Shown in pieces: positions 16,215-24,532 of a stretch of DNA of 64,000 nt. Each line of letters opens with the position of its first letter. Position 1 is the first letter of the stretch. The notes below the pieces were generated by a model that ran no database searches, had not been told where the DNA came from, and saw only the letters and a program-made list of their open reading frames with translations. The stretch is from Streptomyces sp. NBC_00154 (lineage in GTDB: Bacteria; Actinomycetota; Actinomycetes; Streptomycetales; Streptomycetaceae). A program made the translations under genes and the position numbers. The stretch lies in contig NZ_JAPEMI010000001.1 in NCBI RefSeq assembly GCF_026342835.1, positions 1,866,501-1,930,500 of the forward strand, written 5' to 3'.

Positions 16215-17619
16215 CCGCGCCGAGGACCTCGGCCTGCTCTCCCCGGGGCAGGCCGGGTCACCGGTCGAGGCCGCCACCGGCGACGCCGCGTACGTCCGCG
16301 CGATGCTGGATGCCGAAGCCGCGCTGACCCGCGCGCAGGCCGCGCTGGGCCTCGCCCCCGTCGCGGCGGCGCGGGCCGTCACGGCGGCGGCCGCCGACAC
16401 CGCCCGCTACGACGTCCGGGATCTCGCGTTGCGTGCCCGCTCCGGCGGCAACCCCGTCATCCCGCTCGTCGCCGACCTGACCGCGGCCGTCGCCGAGCAC
16501 GACCGGCAGGCCGCCGCCCATGTGCACCGCGGCGCCACCAGCCAGGACATCCTGGACACGGCCGCCATGCTGGTCGCCGCCCGCGCTCTGGAACCCGTCC
16601 TCGCCGACCTCGGACGCGCGGCCGACGCCCTGGCGCGGCTCGCCGCCGAGCACCGCGACACACCGATCGCCGGACGCACGCTCACCCAGCACGCCGTGCC
16701 CACCACCTTCGGCCTCAAGGCCGCCGGCTGGCGCTCGCTGGTGCTCGACGCCCACGAACGCCTCGCGGCCGTCCGGGCTGCGCTGCCCGCACAACTCGGC
16801 GGAGCGGCGGGCACCCTGGCGGCCTTTCACGCCTTCGCCGAGGCCCACGACCCGGCCGCCGACCCTGATCTCCGCCCGGACCTGGGCCTGCGGCTGCTCG
16901 CCGGCTACGCCGCCGAGACCGGACTGGCCGAGCCCGCGCTGCCCTGGCACACCCTGCGCACCCCCGTCGCCGACCTGGCCGGCGCCCTCGCCTTCACCGC
17001 CGGAGCACTGGGCAAACTCGCGGCGGACGTCCTGCTGCTGTCCCGTACGGAGATCGGCGAACTCGGCGAGGGCAGCGGCGGCGGCTCCTCCACCATGCCG
17101 CACAAGGCCAACCCGGTCCGCGCCACGCTGATCGCCGCCGCGGCCCGACAGGTCCCCGCCCTCGCGTCCGTGCTCTACGCCGGGCTCGCCGCCGAGGACG
17201 AGCGTCCGGCCGGCGCCTGGCACGCCGAGTGGCAGCCCCTGCGCCAGGCCCTGCGCCTGGTCGGCGGAGCCGCCCGCGACGCCGCCGAACTGGCCGAGGG
17301 CCTGCGCGTCCACCCGCACCGGATGCGGGACAACCTCGACGCCACCGGCGGCCTGATCATCAGCGAGCGGCTCGCCGCGGTGCTGGCAGCCCTGATCGGC
17401 CGCGGCGAGGCCAGGCAGGCGCTGTCCCGGGCCTCCCGCCGCGCCGTCGAGCAGGGCATGGAACTCGACGAGGCCCTCCGGGAGGAGCCCGGCATCGCCG
17501 GCGTCCTCCCGCAGGACCGGCTGCGCGAACTGACCGACCCGACGCGGTACGCGGGCTCCGCGGGCGCCCTCGTGGACCGCGCCCTGCGCCGCACCGGCGC
17601 CGCCCGGAACCCGACCTGA
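16201..17619 (+). CDS. pcaB: 3-carboxy-cis,cis-muconate cycloisomerase
   Basis: A 472-residue member of the fumarase/aspartase superfamily that lactonises 3-carboxymuconate to 4-carboxymuconolactone. The signature GSSTMPHKANPVRA is intact, and so are RGATSQDILDTA and RTLTQHAVPTTFG. The start is uncertain. TTG 16201 with GAGGAG ten bases upstream gives the usual DLGLLSPGQAGSPVEAATGD start and a 14-bp overlap with pcaG; GTG 16177 would add eight residues. At the 3' end the last 33 bp, including the stop, are followed by an imperfect tandem copy. Confidence 0.92.
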   Translation: MPSTDRAEDLGLLSPGQAGSPVEAATGDAAYVRAMLDAEAALTRAQAALGLAPVAAARAVTAAAADTARYDVRDLALRARSGGNPVIPLVADLTAAVAEHDRQAAAHVHRGATSQDILDTAAMLVAARALEPVLADLGRAADALARLAAEHRDTPIAGRTLTQHAVPTTFGLKAAGWRSLVLDAHERLAAVRAALPAQLGGAAGTLAAFHAFAEAHDPAADPDLRPDLGLRLLAGYAAETGLAEPALPWHTLRTPVADLAGALAFTAGALGKLAADVLLLSRTEIGELGEGSGGGSSTMPHKANPVRATLIAAAARQVPALASVLYAGLAAEDERPAGAWHAEWQPLRQALRLVGGAARDAAELAEGLRVHPHRMRDNLDATGGLIISERLAAVLAALIGRGEARQALSRASRRAVEQGMELDEALREEPGIAGVLPQDRLRELTDPTRYAGSAGALVDRALRRTGAARNPT

Positions 17620-17652
17620 CGCCGCACCGGCGTTGCCCAGGACCCGATCTGA
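17587..17652 (+). repeat. 33-bp imperfect tandem duplication over the pcaB stop
   Basis: Unit 1 is 17587-17619, the last codons and TGA of pcaB. Unit 2 is 17620-17652 and matches at 28 of 33 positions by direct comparison, including its own in-frame TGA. The pcaB reading frame would therefore stop again in the second copy. The remaining 118 bp to pcaL show no gene. Confidence 0.7.
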
Positions 17653-17770
17653 CGCGGTGTCGGGCATCGACGGCGCCGGGCAGCCACCCGATGCGCCGAC
17701 CGGCGGCCGCGAGCCGTCCGCGACCCACCGCCCGCCGGGCGGCCCCGCACCACCAGCACGAGGAGACCGC

Positions 17771-18943
17771 ATGAGCACTTCTGCCCCCGCGCAGCATCTG
17801 CTGCACCACCGCGTGGACGGCCGGGACTCCGCCCCGCCGCTGATCCTGGGCCCTTCGCTCGGCACCTCGCTAGCCGTGTGGGACCCCCAGATCCCGTCGC
17901 TGGCCCGGACCCACCGAGTGGTGCGCTGGGACCTGCCCGGCCACGGCGGCTCCCCGGCCGGCCTGCTGCCCGACGGCGGCACCGTCGCCGACCTCGGACA
18001 GCTGGTCCTCGGCCTCGCCGAAGCGCTCGGCATCGAGGAGTTCGGCTACGCCGGCATCTCGCTCGGCGGCGCTGTCGGCACCTGGCTCGCGGTGCACCAC
18101 CCCGAGCGGGTCACCTCACTCGCGATCCTCTGCTCCTCGGCGCGCTTCGGCCCGCCGGAGGGCTGGTCCGACCGCGCGGCGCTGGTGCGCGCCGAGGGCA
18201 CCGGCCCGGTCGCGGAGACCGCCCCCGCCCGCTGGTTCACCCCGTCCTTCTCCGCCACCCCGGCCGCCCGGGCGATGGTCGACGACTTGTCCGCGGCCGA
18301 TCCCGGGGCCTACGCCGGGCTCTGCGACGCACTCGCCGGCCTCGACCTGCGGGCCGAGCTGCCTCGAATCACCGCGCCGACCCTGGTCGTTGCGGGCCGC
18401 GAGGACCCGGCGACGCCCGTCGCGCACGCCCGCGAGCTGGCCGACGGCATCCCCGGCGCGGCCCTGACCGAGGTGGCGCACGCCGCGCACCTCGCCAACA
18501 TCGAGCGTCCGGTGCCCGTACTGGCCGCACTGCTGGGACACTTCGCGGCCGATGCCGCACCGCCTGCCGACGACGCCTCCCGGCACGACGCCGGTATGGC
18601 CGTGCGCCGTGCCGTGCTCGGCGACGAGCACGTCGACCGGGCGATCACCCGCACCACCGACTTCACCGCCGGTTTCCAGGACTTCATCACCCGCTACGCA
18701 TGGGGCGAGATCTGGACCCGGCCCGGACTGAGCCGCAGGACCCGCAGCTGCATCACCCTCACCGCCCTGGTGGCCCGCGGCCACCATGAGGAACTGGCGA
18801 TGCATGTGCGGGCCGCGCGGCGCAACGGTCTCACCGCGGAGGAGATCCAGGAAGTCCTGCTCCAGTCGGCCGTCTACTGCGGCGTGCCCGCGGCGAACGC
18901 CGCTTTCGCCATCGCGAACCGCATTCTCGAAGAGGAGAACTGA
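17771..18943 (+). CDS. pcaL: Fused 3-oxoadipate enol-lactonase / 4-carboxymuconolactone decarboxylase
   Basis: A 390-residue two-domain enzyme. Residues about 1-260 are an alpha/beta hydrolase (PcaD part): nucleophile Ser97 in GISLGG, the acid in VAGREDPATP and the base His in AHAAHLANIE. Residues about 265-390 are a carboxymuconolactone decarboxylase domain (PcaC part), with WTRPGLSRRTRSCITLTAL and HVRAARRNGLTAEEIQEVL. It does two consecutive steps, decarboxylation then lactone hydrolysis to beta-ketoadipate. Such PcaL fusions are known from Rhodococcus and Streptomyces. It is the only gene of the pca set with a long upstream gap (151 bp), so an internal promoter is possible. Confidence 0.93.
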   Translation: MSTSAPAQHLLHHRVDGRDSAPPLILGPSLGTSLAVWDPQIPSLARTHRVVRWDLPGHGGSPAGLLPDGGTVADLGQLVLGLAEALGIEEFGYAGISLGGAVGTWLAVHHPERVTSLAILCSSARFGPPEGWSDRAALVRAEGTGPVAETAPARWFTPSFSATPAARAMVDDLSAADPGAYAGLCDALAGLDLRAELPRITAPTLVVAGREDPATPVAHARELADGIPGAALTEVAHAAHLANIERPVPVLAALLGHFAADAAPPADDASRHDAGMAVRRAVLGDEHVDRAITRTTDFTAGFQDFITRYAWGEIWTRPGLSRRTRSCITLTALVARGHHEELAMHVRAARRNGLTAEEIQEVLLQSAVYCGVPAANAAFAIANRILEEEN

Positions 18944-18948
18944 CCGCC

Positions 18949-20127
18949 ATGGACCACACCACCGTCGGCATCATCGGCGGCGGCCCCGCGGGGCTGCTGC
19001 TCGCCCGGCTCCTGCACAACTCCGGCATCGACTGCGTCGTTCTGGAGAGCCGGGACCGCACCTACGTCGAGCAGCGCCAGCGCGCAGGCATCCTCGAGCA
19101 GAGCACGGTCGACGTGCTGCGGGAGTCCGGTGCGGGCCAGCGACTGGACCGCGAGGGTCTGGTCCACGACGGCATCGAGCTGCGCTGGAACCGCCGGGCA
19201 CAGCGCATCGACTTCCCGTCGCTCACCGGCGGCCGCAAGGTGTGGGTGTACGCCCAGACCGAGGTCGTCAAGGACCTGATCGCCCTTCAGGTGGCGGACG
19301 GCGCCCCGCTGCTGTTCGAGGCCCAGGTGAATGAGGTCGTCGGAGCCGACACGGACCGGCCCGTCATCCACTACACCCACCGGGGCCGGGACCGGACTCT
19401 CGGGTGCGACTACGTCGTGGGCTGCGACGGGTTCCACGGCGTGACCCGCAGGGCGGTCCCGGACAGCGTCATGAGCACCTTCGAGCGGGTCTACCCCTAC
19501 TCGTGGTTCGGCATCCTGGCCGACGTCCCGCCGTCCTGCGACGAGCTGATCTACGCCCACTCGCCGCGCGGCTTCGCCCTGCACAGCATGCGCTCCACCA
19601 CCGTCAGCCGGCTCTACCTGCAGGTCCCGAACGGCACCGACCCGGCCGACTGGCCTGACGACCGGATATGGGACGAGCTCGACGCCCGTTTCGCGACCGA
19701 CGGCGACTGGCGGCTCGAACGCGGCCCGATCACCTCCAAGGCCGTGCTGCCGATGCGCAGCTTCGTCACCGAGCCCATGCGCTGGGGCCGGGTCTTCCTG
19801 GCCGGCGACGCCGCGCACATCGTGCCGCCCACCGGTGCCAAGGGGCTCAACCTCGCGGTCTCCGACGTCGTCGTGCTCGCCCGGGCCTTTGCCCACCTGA
19901 AGGACAGCGGCTCCGCCGAGCTGCTCGACGAGTACTCGGACACCTGTCTGCGCCGGGTGTGGCGCGCGGAGCACTTCTCGTACTTCATGACGACGACCCT
20001 GCACACCGACCCGGGCCAGAGCGAATTCGAGACCCGGCTCCAGGTCTCCCAGCTGGACCGCGTGTCGTCGTCCCGGCACGCGGCCGCGGAGCTCGCCGAG
20101 AACTACGCGGGCCTGCACATCGGCTGA
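18949..20127 (+). CDS. pobA: 4-hydroxybenzoate 3-monooxygenase
   Basis: A 392-residue class A FAD monooxygenase that makes protocatechuate from 4-hydroxybenzoate, feeding the genes before it. The FAD-binding GGGPAG is at 10-15, the DG motif at GCDGFHG, and GDAAHIVPPTGAKGLN at 286-301. The substrate-site residues of the Pseudomonas enzyme are matched at Tyr202, Ser213, Arg215, Arg221 and Tyr223, so substrate use is well supported. NADH versus NADPH preference cannot be read with confidence. It begins 5 bp after pcaL and is probably the last structural gene of the operon. Confidence 0.94.
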   Translation: MDHTTVGIIGGGPAGLLLARLLHNSGIDCVVLESRDRTYVEQRQRAGILEQSTVDVLRESGAGQRLDREGLVHDGIELRWNRRAQRIDFPSLTGGRKVWVYAQTEVVKDLIALQVADGAPLLFEAQVNEVVGADTDRPVIHYTHRGRDRTLGCDYVVGCDGFHGVTRRAVPDSVMSTFERVYPYSWFGILADVPPSCDELIYAHSPRGFALHSMRSTTVSRLYLQVPNGTDPADWPDDRIWDELDARFATDGDWRLERGPITSKAVLPMRSFVTEPMRWGRVFLAGDAAHIVPPTGAKGLNLAVSDVVVLARAFAHLKDSGSAELLDEYSDTCLRRVWRAEHFSYFMTTTLHTDPGQSEFETRLQVSQLDRVSSSRHAAAELAENYAGLHIG

Positions 20128-20314
20128 GCTCCTGCTGACGCAGCGGCAGTGCGGGGCCGAAGAGGGCCGCGCACCGCAGGCGTTGCCGGGGCGGGCGCCG
20201 ATCACCCCGTCGGCGCAGGTGGAGCGGGTGCGCAGGGCCCGGCCGCCCCGCGCGGCCGCAGGGTCCGACGGGTACGGTTTCCGCACACCCCGGAGGCTCG
20301 ACGAGGAGGACCGC

Positions 20315-22009
20315 ATGCCGCATGCCGCGACCGCATCCGAGGTGGACGCCGCAGCACCCGGCGGCGAGCCGGTCGGACCGCTGGAGCGCGGTCTGGCCGT
20401 GCTGCGCGCCCTGGCCGCGCACCCCGGACCGCGGATGCGTCCCGCCGATCTCGTCCGCGCCACCGGCCTGGCACGCTCCACCGTCGATCGCATCGTCACC
20501 ACCCTCACCCACCTGGGATATCTGCGCATCGAGGACGACCGCGACGTGTTGCTCGCGCCGCGCCTGATGGAGCTGGGCAATGCCTACCTCACCTGCTGCG
20601 GTCTCCCCGACGCCCTGGAACCGCTCGCCGTCGCGTTGGCCGACGAGCTGGACGAGTCGGTCTCCCTCGCGGTGCCGGACGGCGCCGGGGTGCGGTTCAT
20701 CAGCCAGTCCACCCGACGGCGCACCATGGCTCTGGCCTTCCAGATCGGCGACCTGCTGCCCGCGGAGCGGTGCGCCCCGGGCGCCCTCTTCGCCTCCGAC
20801 TGGAGCCCCGAGCAGCAAGCTGCCTGGCGCACCCGGCTGCGCGACGACCCCCGTGACGCCGGCTTCCCCGCCGTTCCGCCCCGCCCGGCACCACCGGCCC
20901 CCGCCGAGGTGGAGTCGGTCTTCCGGCAGCGGGTTGCCGACGCCCGTAGCGCCGGCTGGGCCGCCGACGACCAGCTGATCGAGCCCGGTCTGGTCGCCGT
21001 CGCGGTCCCCGTGCACGCCCCCGACGGCCGCACGGTGTGCGCGCTCAGCGTGGCCAGTCACACCAGCAGGCACAGCGCCCGGTCGCTGGCCGAGCACGCC
21101 CTGCCCCGGCTGCGGGAGTACGGAGCGCGGATGGAGGCGGCACTGGCCTCCCCCGCACCGGCGGCCACGCCGCCCGCGCCCGGCGGCCCGGACACCTCGC
21201 GCGCCACCAAGGCGGAGCTGGGTCCGGAATTCCTGCAGTCGCTGACCCGGGGGCTGGCCGTGCTCACCGCCCTGGGATCAGCGCCCGGTGGGCTCACCCT
21301 GTCCGGCGCCGCGGAGGTCACCGGCCTGGCCCGCGCCACCGCCCGCCGGGCGCTGCTCTCCCTGCAGCAGCTGGGGTACGCGGCCCCTGCCGGTGAAGGA
21401 CGCCGTTTCACGCTGCTGCCCACGGTGCTGGAACTGGGCTATGCCCGGCTCTCCCGGCTGACCTTCGCGGAGATCGCGCAGCCCCATCTGGCCCGGCTGG
21501 TGGAGCAGGTGCACGACTCGGCGTCCGTCGCGGTGCTGGCCGACGACGACATCATGTACGTCGCCCGGGTGCACACCGTACGCATCATGAGTGTCAACAT
21601 CACGGTCGGCACCCGCTTCCCGGCGTACGCCACCTCCATGGGCCGGGTGCTGCTTGCCGGTCTGCCCGAGCAGGAGGCGGCCGAGCGGCTGGCCCGCGCC
21701 TCGGTGCGGCCGCTGACACCGTTCACCCGGGTCGACGCCGCAGATCTCGCCGAGGCCGTGGCGCAGGCGCGACGGGACGGTCACGCCCTGGTCGACCAGG
21801 AGCTGGAGGAGGGCCTGCGGTCGATCGCGGTGCCGGTGTACGACCGCACCGGCCGGGTGGTCGCCGCCGTGAATGTCTCCGCCCATGCCAGCCGGGGCAC
21901 CCTGGACGACGTGCGTCAGGCGGTGCTGCCCGCGCTCACGGCGGCGGCGGCCGCGATCGAGGAGGACCTGGCGGTCGTGACGGAACGGGTCCGGCTCGCG
22001 ATCCCCTGA
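20315..22009 (+). CDS. Tandem-domain IclR family regulator of the pca/pob cluster
   Basis: A 564-residue protein with two complete IclR units. The first, residues about 20-270, has the winged helix LERGLAVLRALAAHPG to TTLTHLGYL and an effector domain. The second, about 300-560, has FLQSLTRGLAVLTAL, LARATARRALLSLQQLGY and an effector domain ending LDDVRQAVLPALTAAAAAIEE. The second half resembles PcaR/PcaU-type regulators most closely. IclR proteins of this clade respond to 4-hydroxybenzoate, protocatechuate or beta-ketoadipate. One chain could bind what usually needs a dimer. The likely target is the palindrome before pcaI (inference). ATG 20315 has GAGGAGGACC upstream. The 187 bp before it contain no evident gene. 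Confidence 0.85.
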   Translation: MPHAATASEVDAAAPGGEPVGPLERGLAVLRALAAHPGPRMRPADLVRATGLARSTVDRIVTTLTHLGYLRIEDDRDVLLAPRLMELGNAYLTCCGLPDALEPLAVALADELDESVSLAVPDGAGVRFISQSTRRRTMALAFQIGDLLPAERCAPGALFASDWSPEQQAAWRTRLRDDPRDAGFPAVPPRPAPPAPAEVESVFRQRVADARSAGWAADDQLIEPGLVAVAVPVHAPDGRTVCALSVASHTSRHSARSLAEHALPRLREYGARMEAALASPAPAATPPAPGGPDTSRATKAELGPEFLQSLTRGLAVLTALGSAPGGLTLSGAAEVTGLARATARRALLSLQQLGYAAPAGEGRRFTLLPTVLELGYARLSRLTFAEIAQPHLARLVEQVHDSASVAVLADDDIMYVARVHTVRIMSVNITVGTRFPAYATSMGRVLLAGLPEQEAAERLARASVRPLTPFTRVDAADLAEAVAQARRDGHALVDQELEEGLRSIAVPVYDRTGRVVAAVNVSAHASRGTLDDVRQAVLPALTAAAAAIEEDLAVVTERVRLAIP

Positions 22010-22028
22010 CGGGCTCTGTCGCCCACCG

Positions 22029-24407
22029 TCAGGTGAGTTCCGTGACCGTTCGCTCCAGCACCGCGGGGGCCGGACCCCCATGGATGATCCCGAGGCGTTG
22101 TGTCGCCCGGGTCAGCGCCACGTACAGGTCGTTCGGACCGCGTGTCGACCGGGCCAGGATCTCCGTCGGATCGGCGATGAGCACCGCGTCGAACTCCAGG
22201 CCCTTCGCCTGGCGCACCCCCAGCACCACCACCCGGCTCTCCAGGTCGGGCTCGTCCCCGTACACCGCGCCCGGGACCGACTCGGCGACCGCGGCGCCCA
22301 GTTCGTCACGGCGGGTGTCAGGAACGAGTACCGCGAGCCGGCCGTCCTCCAGCGCGGCGGCCTCCTTCGCCGCCCGGTCGGCGAGGGTGCGGGCCAGCAG
22401 GCCGGGCTCGGTGCGCATGCGCCACGGCTCCACCCCCGTCTCCCGTACCGAGCGCGGCAGCTGGAGCCCCGGGCCGAGCGCCGCGAGAACCTCCGTGGTG
22501 GATGCCATGATCTCGGCGGGGGTGCGGTAGTTGACGGTGAGGGACACCTGCCGCCACCGGTCGCCGACATGCGGGGCGAGCGCGGACGCCCACGAACTGG
22601 CACCCGCCGCGTCGCCGGTCTGCGCGACGTCGCCGACCAGGGTCATGGAGCGGGTCGGGCAGCGTCGCATCAGCAGCCGCCAGGCCATCTGGGACAGCTC
22701 CTGCGCCTCGTCGACGATGATGTGCCCGAAGACCCAGTCCCGGTCGGCGAAGGCGCGTTCGGCAACGGTCCGGACCATGCGTTCCTCGTGACGGTCGGCG
22801 AGCGTCTCGGCGTCGAGCATGCCCGTGAGGCGCTCCTCGTCCTCACCGTCCTCACCGTCGCCTGCCGCGAGGTCGAGGACGCCCTGCGCGTACGCGACAC
22901 CCTCCGCCCGTTCGGCCGCGGCGGCGGCCTCGGCCGCACGGTTGTCCTGACCGAGCAGTTCGGCGGCCTCGTCGAGCAGCGGCACGTCGGCGGCGGTCCA
23001 GCCGTCCCCCGCCGCGCGGTACAACAACTCCCTTTCCGCATCGGTCAGTTCATGTGCTGCCGAAGCGAGCCGCGCACGGTCGCCGTACAGGTCGGTCAGC
23101 AGCTGCTGTGCGGTGAGCGGCGGCCACAGGGCGTCGAGCGCGGCCCGCACGTCGGCGTCGGTGGCGAGCATCCGCCGTACGTCGGCGATGTCCTGCGCCT
23201 CGGTCCGTTCCTGGGCAGCGGCCGAGTCGTCCTCGCCGAGCAGCCCCGGCAGGGCGTCCAGGTCGGCGCGTACGGCACGGTCGAGATCGGCCTCGGCGAG
23301 CACCTCGGCGATGTCCGCCTCCAGCCGGTCGGCGAGGTGGCGGGTGTCCTCGACGGACCGCCGGGCCAGCGCGGCGACGATCTCACGCCGGAAGACGGGG
23401 GCGGCCCTGTTGTGCGGCAGTCTGGTTGCGCGGGCCGCGTCGGCGGCGCGTACGCACTCCTCGTGGTCGAGGCGGACGACATCGCCGTCGAACTCGACCT
23501 CCAGCCCGGTGCCCGCCGGCACCTGCCGGTCCCGGACCGCCGCCGCGATCACGGCCGCCATCTCCGTACGCCCCTTGAGCTCGGCGGTCTCCGACGGTTC
23601 GGTCCGGTCGGCGCGGACGCCCGGGAACAGCTCGCCGACGGTGGACAGCAGCACGCTGTTCTCGCCGAGACCGGGCAGCACCTGACCGATGTACCCGATG
23701 AAGGTGGGGTTCGGTCCGACGACCAGCACGCCCCGGGAGGCCAGTTGCCGGTGCGTGTAGAGGAGATACGCGGCCCGGTGGAGCGCGACCGCGGTCTTGC
23801 CGGTGCCGGGGCCGCCCTGCACCACCAGGACCCCGCGGTGGTCGGAGCGGATGATCGCGTCCTGCTCGGCCTGGAGCGTGGCAACGATGTCGTGCATGCG
23901 GCCGGTGCGTCCGGCGTCGAGCGAGGCGAGCAGCGCGGCCTCGCCGGTCAGCTCGCCGACCGGCACCCCGTCGCGGTCGAGCACCTCGTCGTCGAGCCGC
24001 ACGACCCGGTCCCCGCGGGTGGTGATGTGGCGGCGCTTGCGGACGCCGTGCGGGGCGGCGGGCGTGGCGACGTAGAAGGGGCGGGCGGCGGGTGCGCGCC
24101 AGTCCAGCAGCAGCGGATCGTCGTCGGCGGACTCGGCGGGCAGTCCGACGCGCCCGATGTAGTGCCGATCGCCGTCCCGCAGATCGAGCCGCCCGAAGCA
24201 GAGCCCGTTCTCGGCAGCGTCGTACCGCGCGACCTGCCCGGCGTACCGGGCGGCGGACGCCTCGCGCTCCAGCCACCCCTGCCGGGTCCCGCCGGTCTCC
24301 CGGAGGACGCCGGTCAGCTGGTTCCGGGCATGGTCGCGGAGGGCTTCCACGCGGGCGTGGAGCATGTCGAGATGGTCCTGCTCGTGTGCGATCTCAGCTG
24401 TGGACAA
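22029..24407 (-). CDS. helR: HelD/HelR-type RNA polymerase recycling ATPase
   Basis: A 792-residue UvrD/Rep-like superfamily 1 ATPase. The N-terminal coiled-coil (STAEIAHEQDHLDMLHARVE) is what HelD pushes into the polymerase channel. Walker A GGPGTGKT is at about 198-205, motif II reads IIVDEAQELSQMAW, and the C-terminal blocks VRQAKGLEFDAVLIADP and LYVALTRATQRLGI are intact. Actinobacterial HelD/HelR removes stalled RNA polymerase from DNA, and HelR can displace rifampicin and give tolerance. Which branch this is needs a tree. The start is taken as TTG 24407; TTG 24449 would add 14 residues. It lies 125 bp downstream of the ribosomal protection gene. Confidence 0.85.
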   Translation of the reverse strand: MSTAEIAHEQDHLDMLHARVEALRDHARNQLTGVLRETGGTRQGWLEREASAARYAGQVARYDAAENGLCFGRLDLRDGDRHYIGRVGLPAESADDDPLLLDWRAPAARPFYVATPAAPHGVRKRRHITTRGDRVVRLDDEVLDRDGVPVGELTGEAALLASLDAGRTGRMHDIVATLQAEQDAIIRSDHRGVLVVQGGPGTGKTAVALHRAAYLLYTHRQLASRGVLVVGPNPTFIGYIGQVLPGLGENSVLLSTVGELFPGVRADRTEPSETAELKGRTEMAAVIAAAVRDRQVPAGTGLEVEFDGDVVRLDHEECVRAADAARATRLPHNRAAPVFRREIVAALARRSVEDTRHLADRLEADIAEVLAEADLDRAVRADLDALPGLLGEDDSAAAQERTEAQDIADVRRMLATDADVRAALDALWPPLTAQQLLTDLYGDRARLASAAHELTDAERELLYRAAGDGWTAADVPLLDEAAELLGQDNRAAEAAAAAERAEGVAYAQGVLDLAAGDGEDGEDEERLTGMLDAETLADRHEERMVRTVAERAFADRDWVFGHIIVDEAQELSQMAWRLLMRRCPTRSMTLVGDVAQTGDAAGASSWASALAPHVGDRWRQVSLTVNYRTPAEIMASTTEVLAALGPGLQLPRSVRETGVEPWRMRTEPGLLARTLADRAAKEAAALEDGRLAVLVPDTRRDELGAAVAESVPGAVYGDEPDLESRVVVLGVRQAKGLEFDAVLIADPTEILARSTRGPNDLYVALTRATQRLGIIHGGPAPAVLERTVTELT

Positions 24408-24532
24408 CGGTGCACTGGCTCCCTGCGGGCGGCGGTGGGCGGCAGCCAAGGGTGCCCTACATCGGGTCGGAAGGGGAGCCGCGCAGGTCCGGGGGTACGC
24501 CGGACTCGGATCCCCTCCCGCCCTGGCACCGG

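Noticed and set aside
22006..22032. Short inverted repeat CTGACGG/CCGTCAG over the convergent IclR and HelD stops
   Set aside because: A 7-bp stem with a 13-nt loop is too weak to call as a terminator on sequence alone.
24408..24532. Search for a rifampicin-associated element before the HelD-type gene
   Set aside because: No inverted repeat of that kind was seen in the gap, so rifamycin induction is not claimed.
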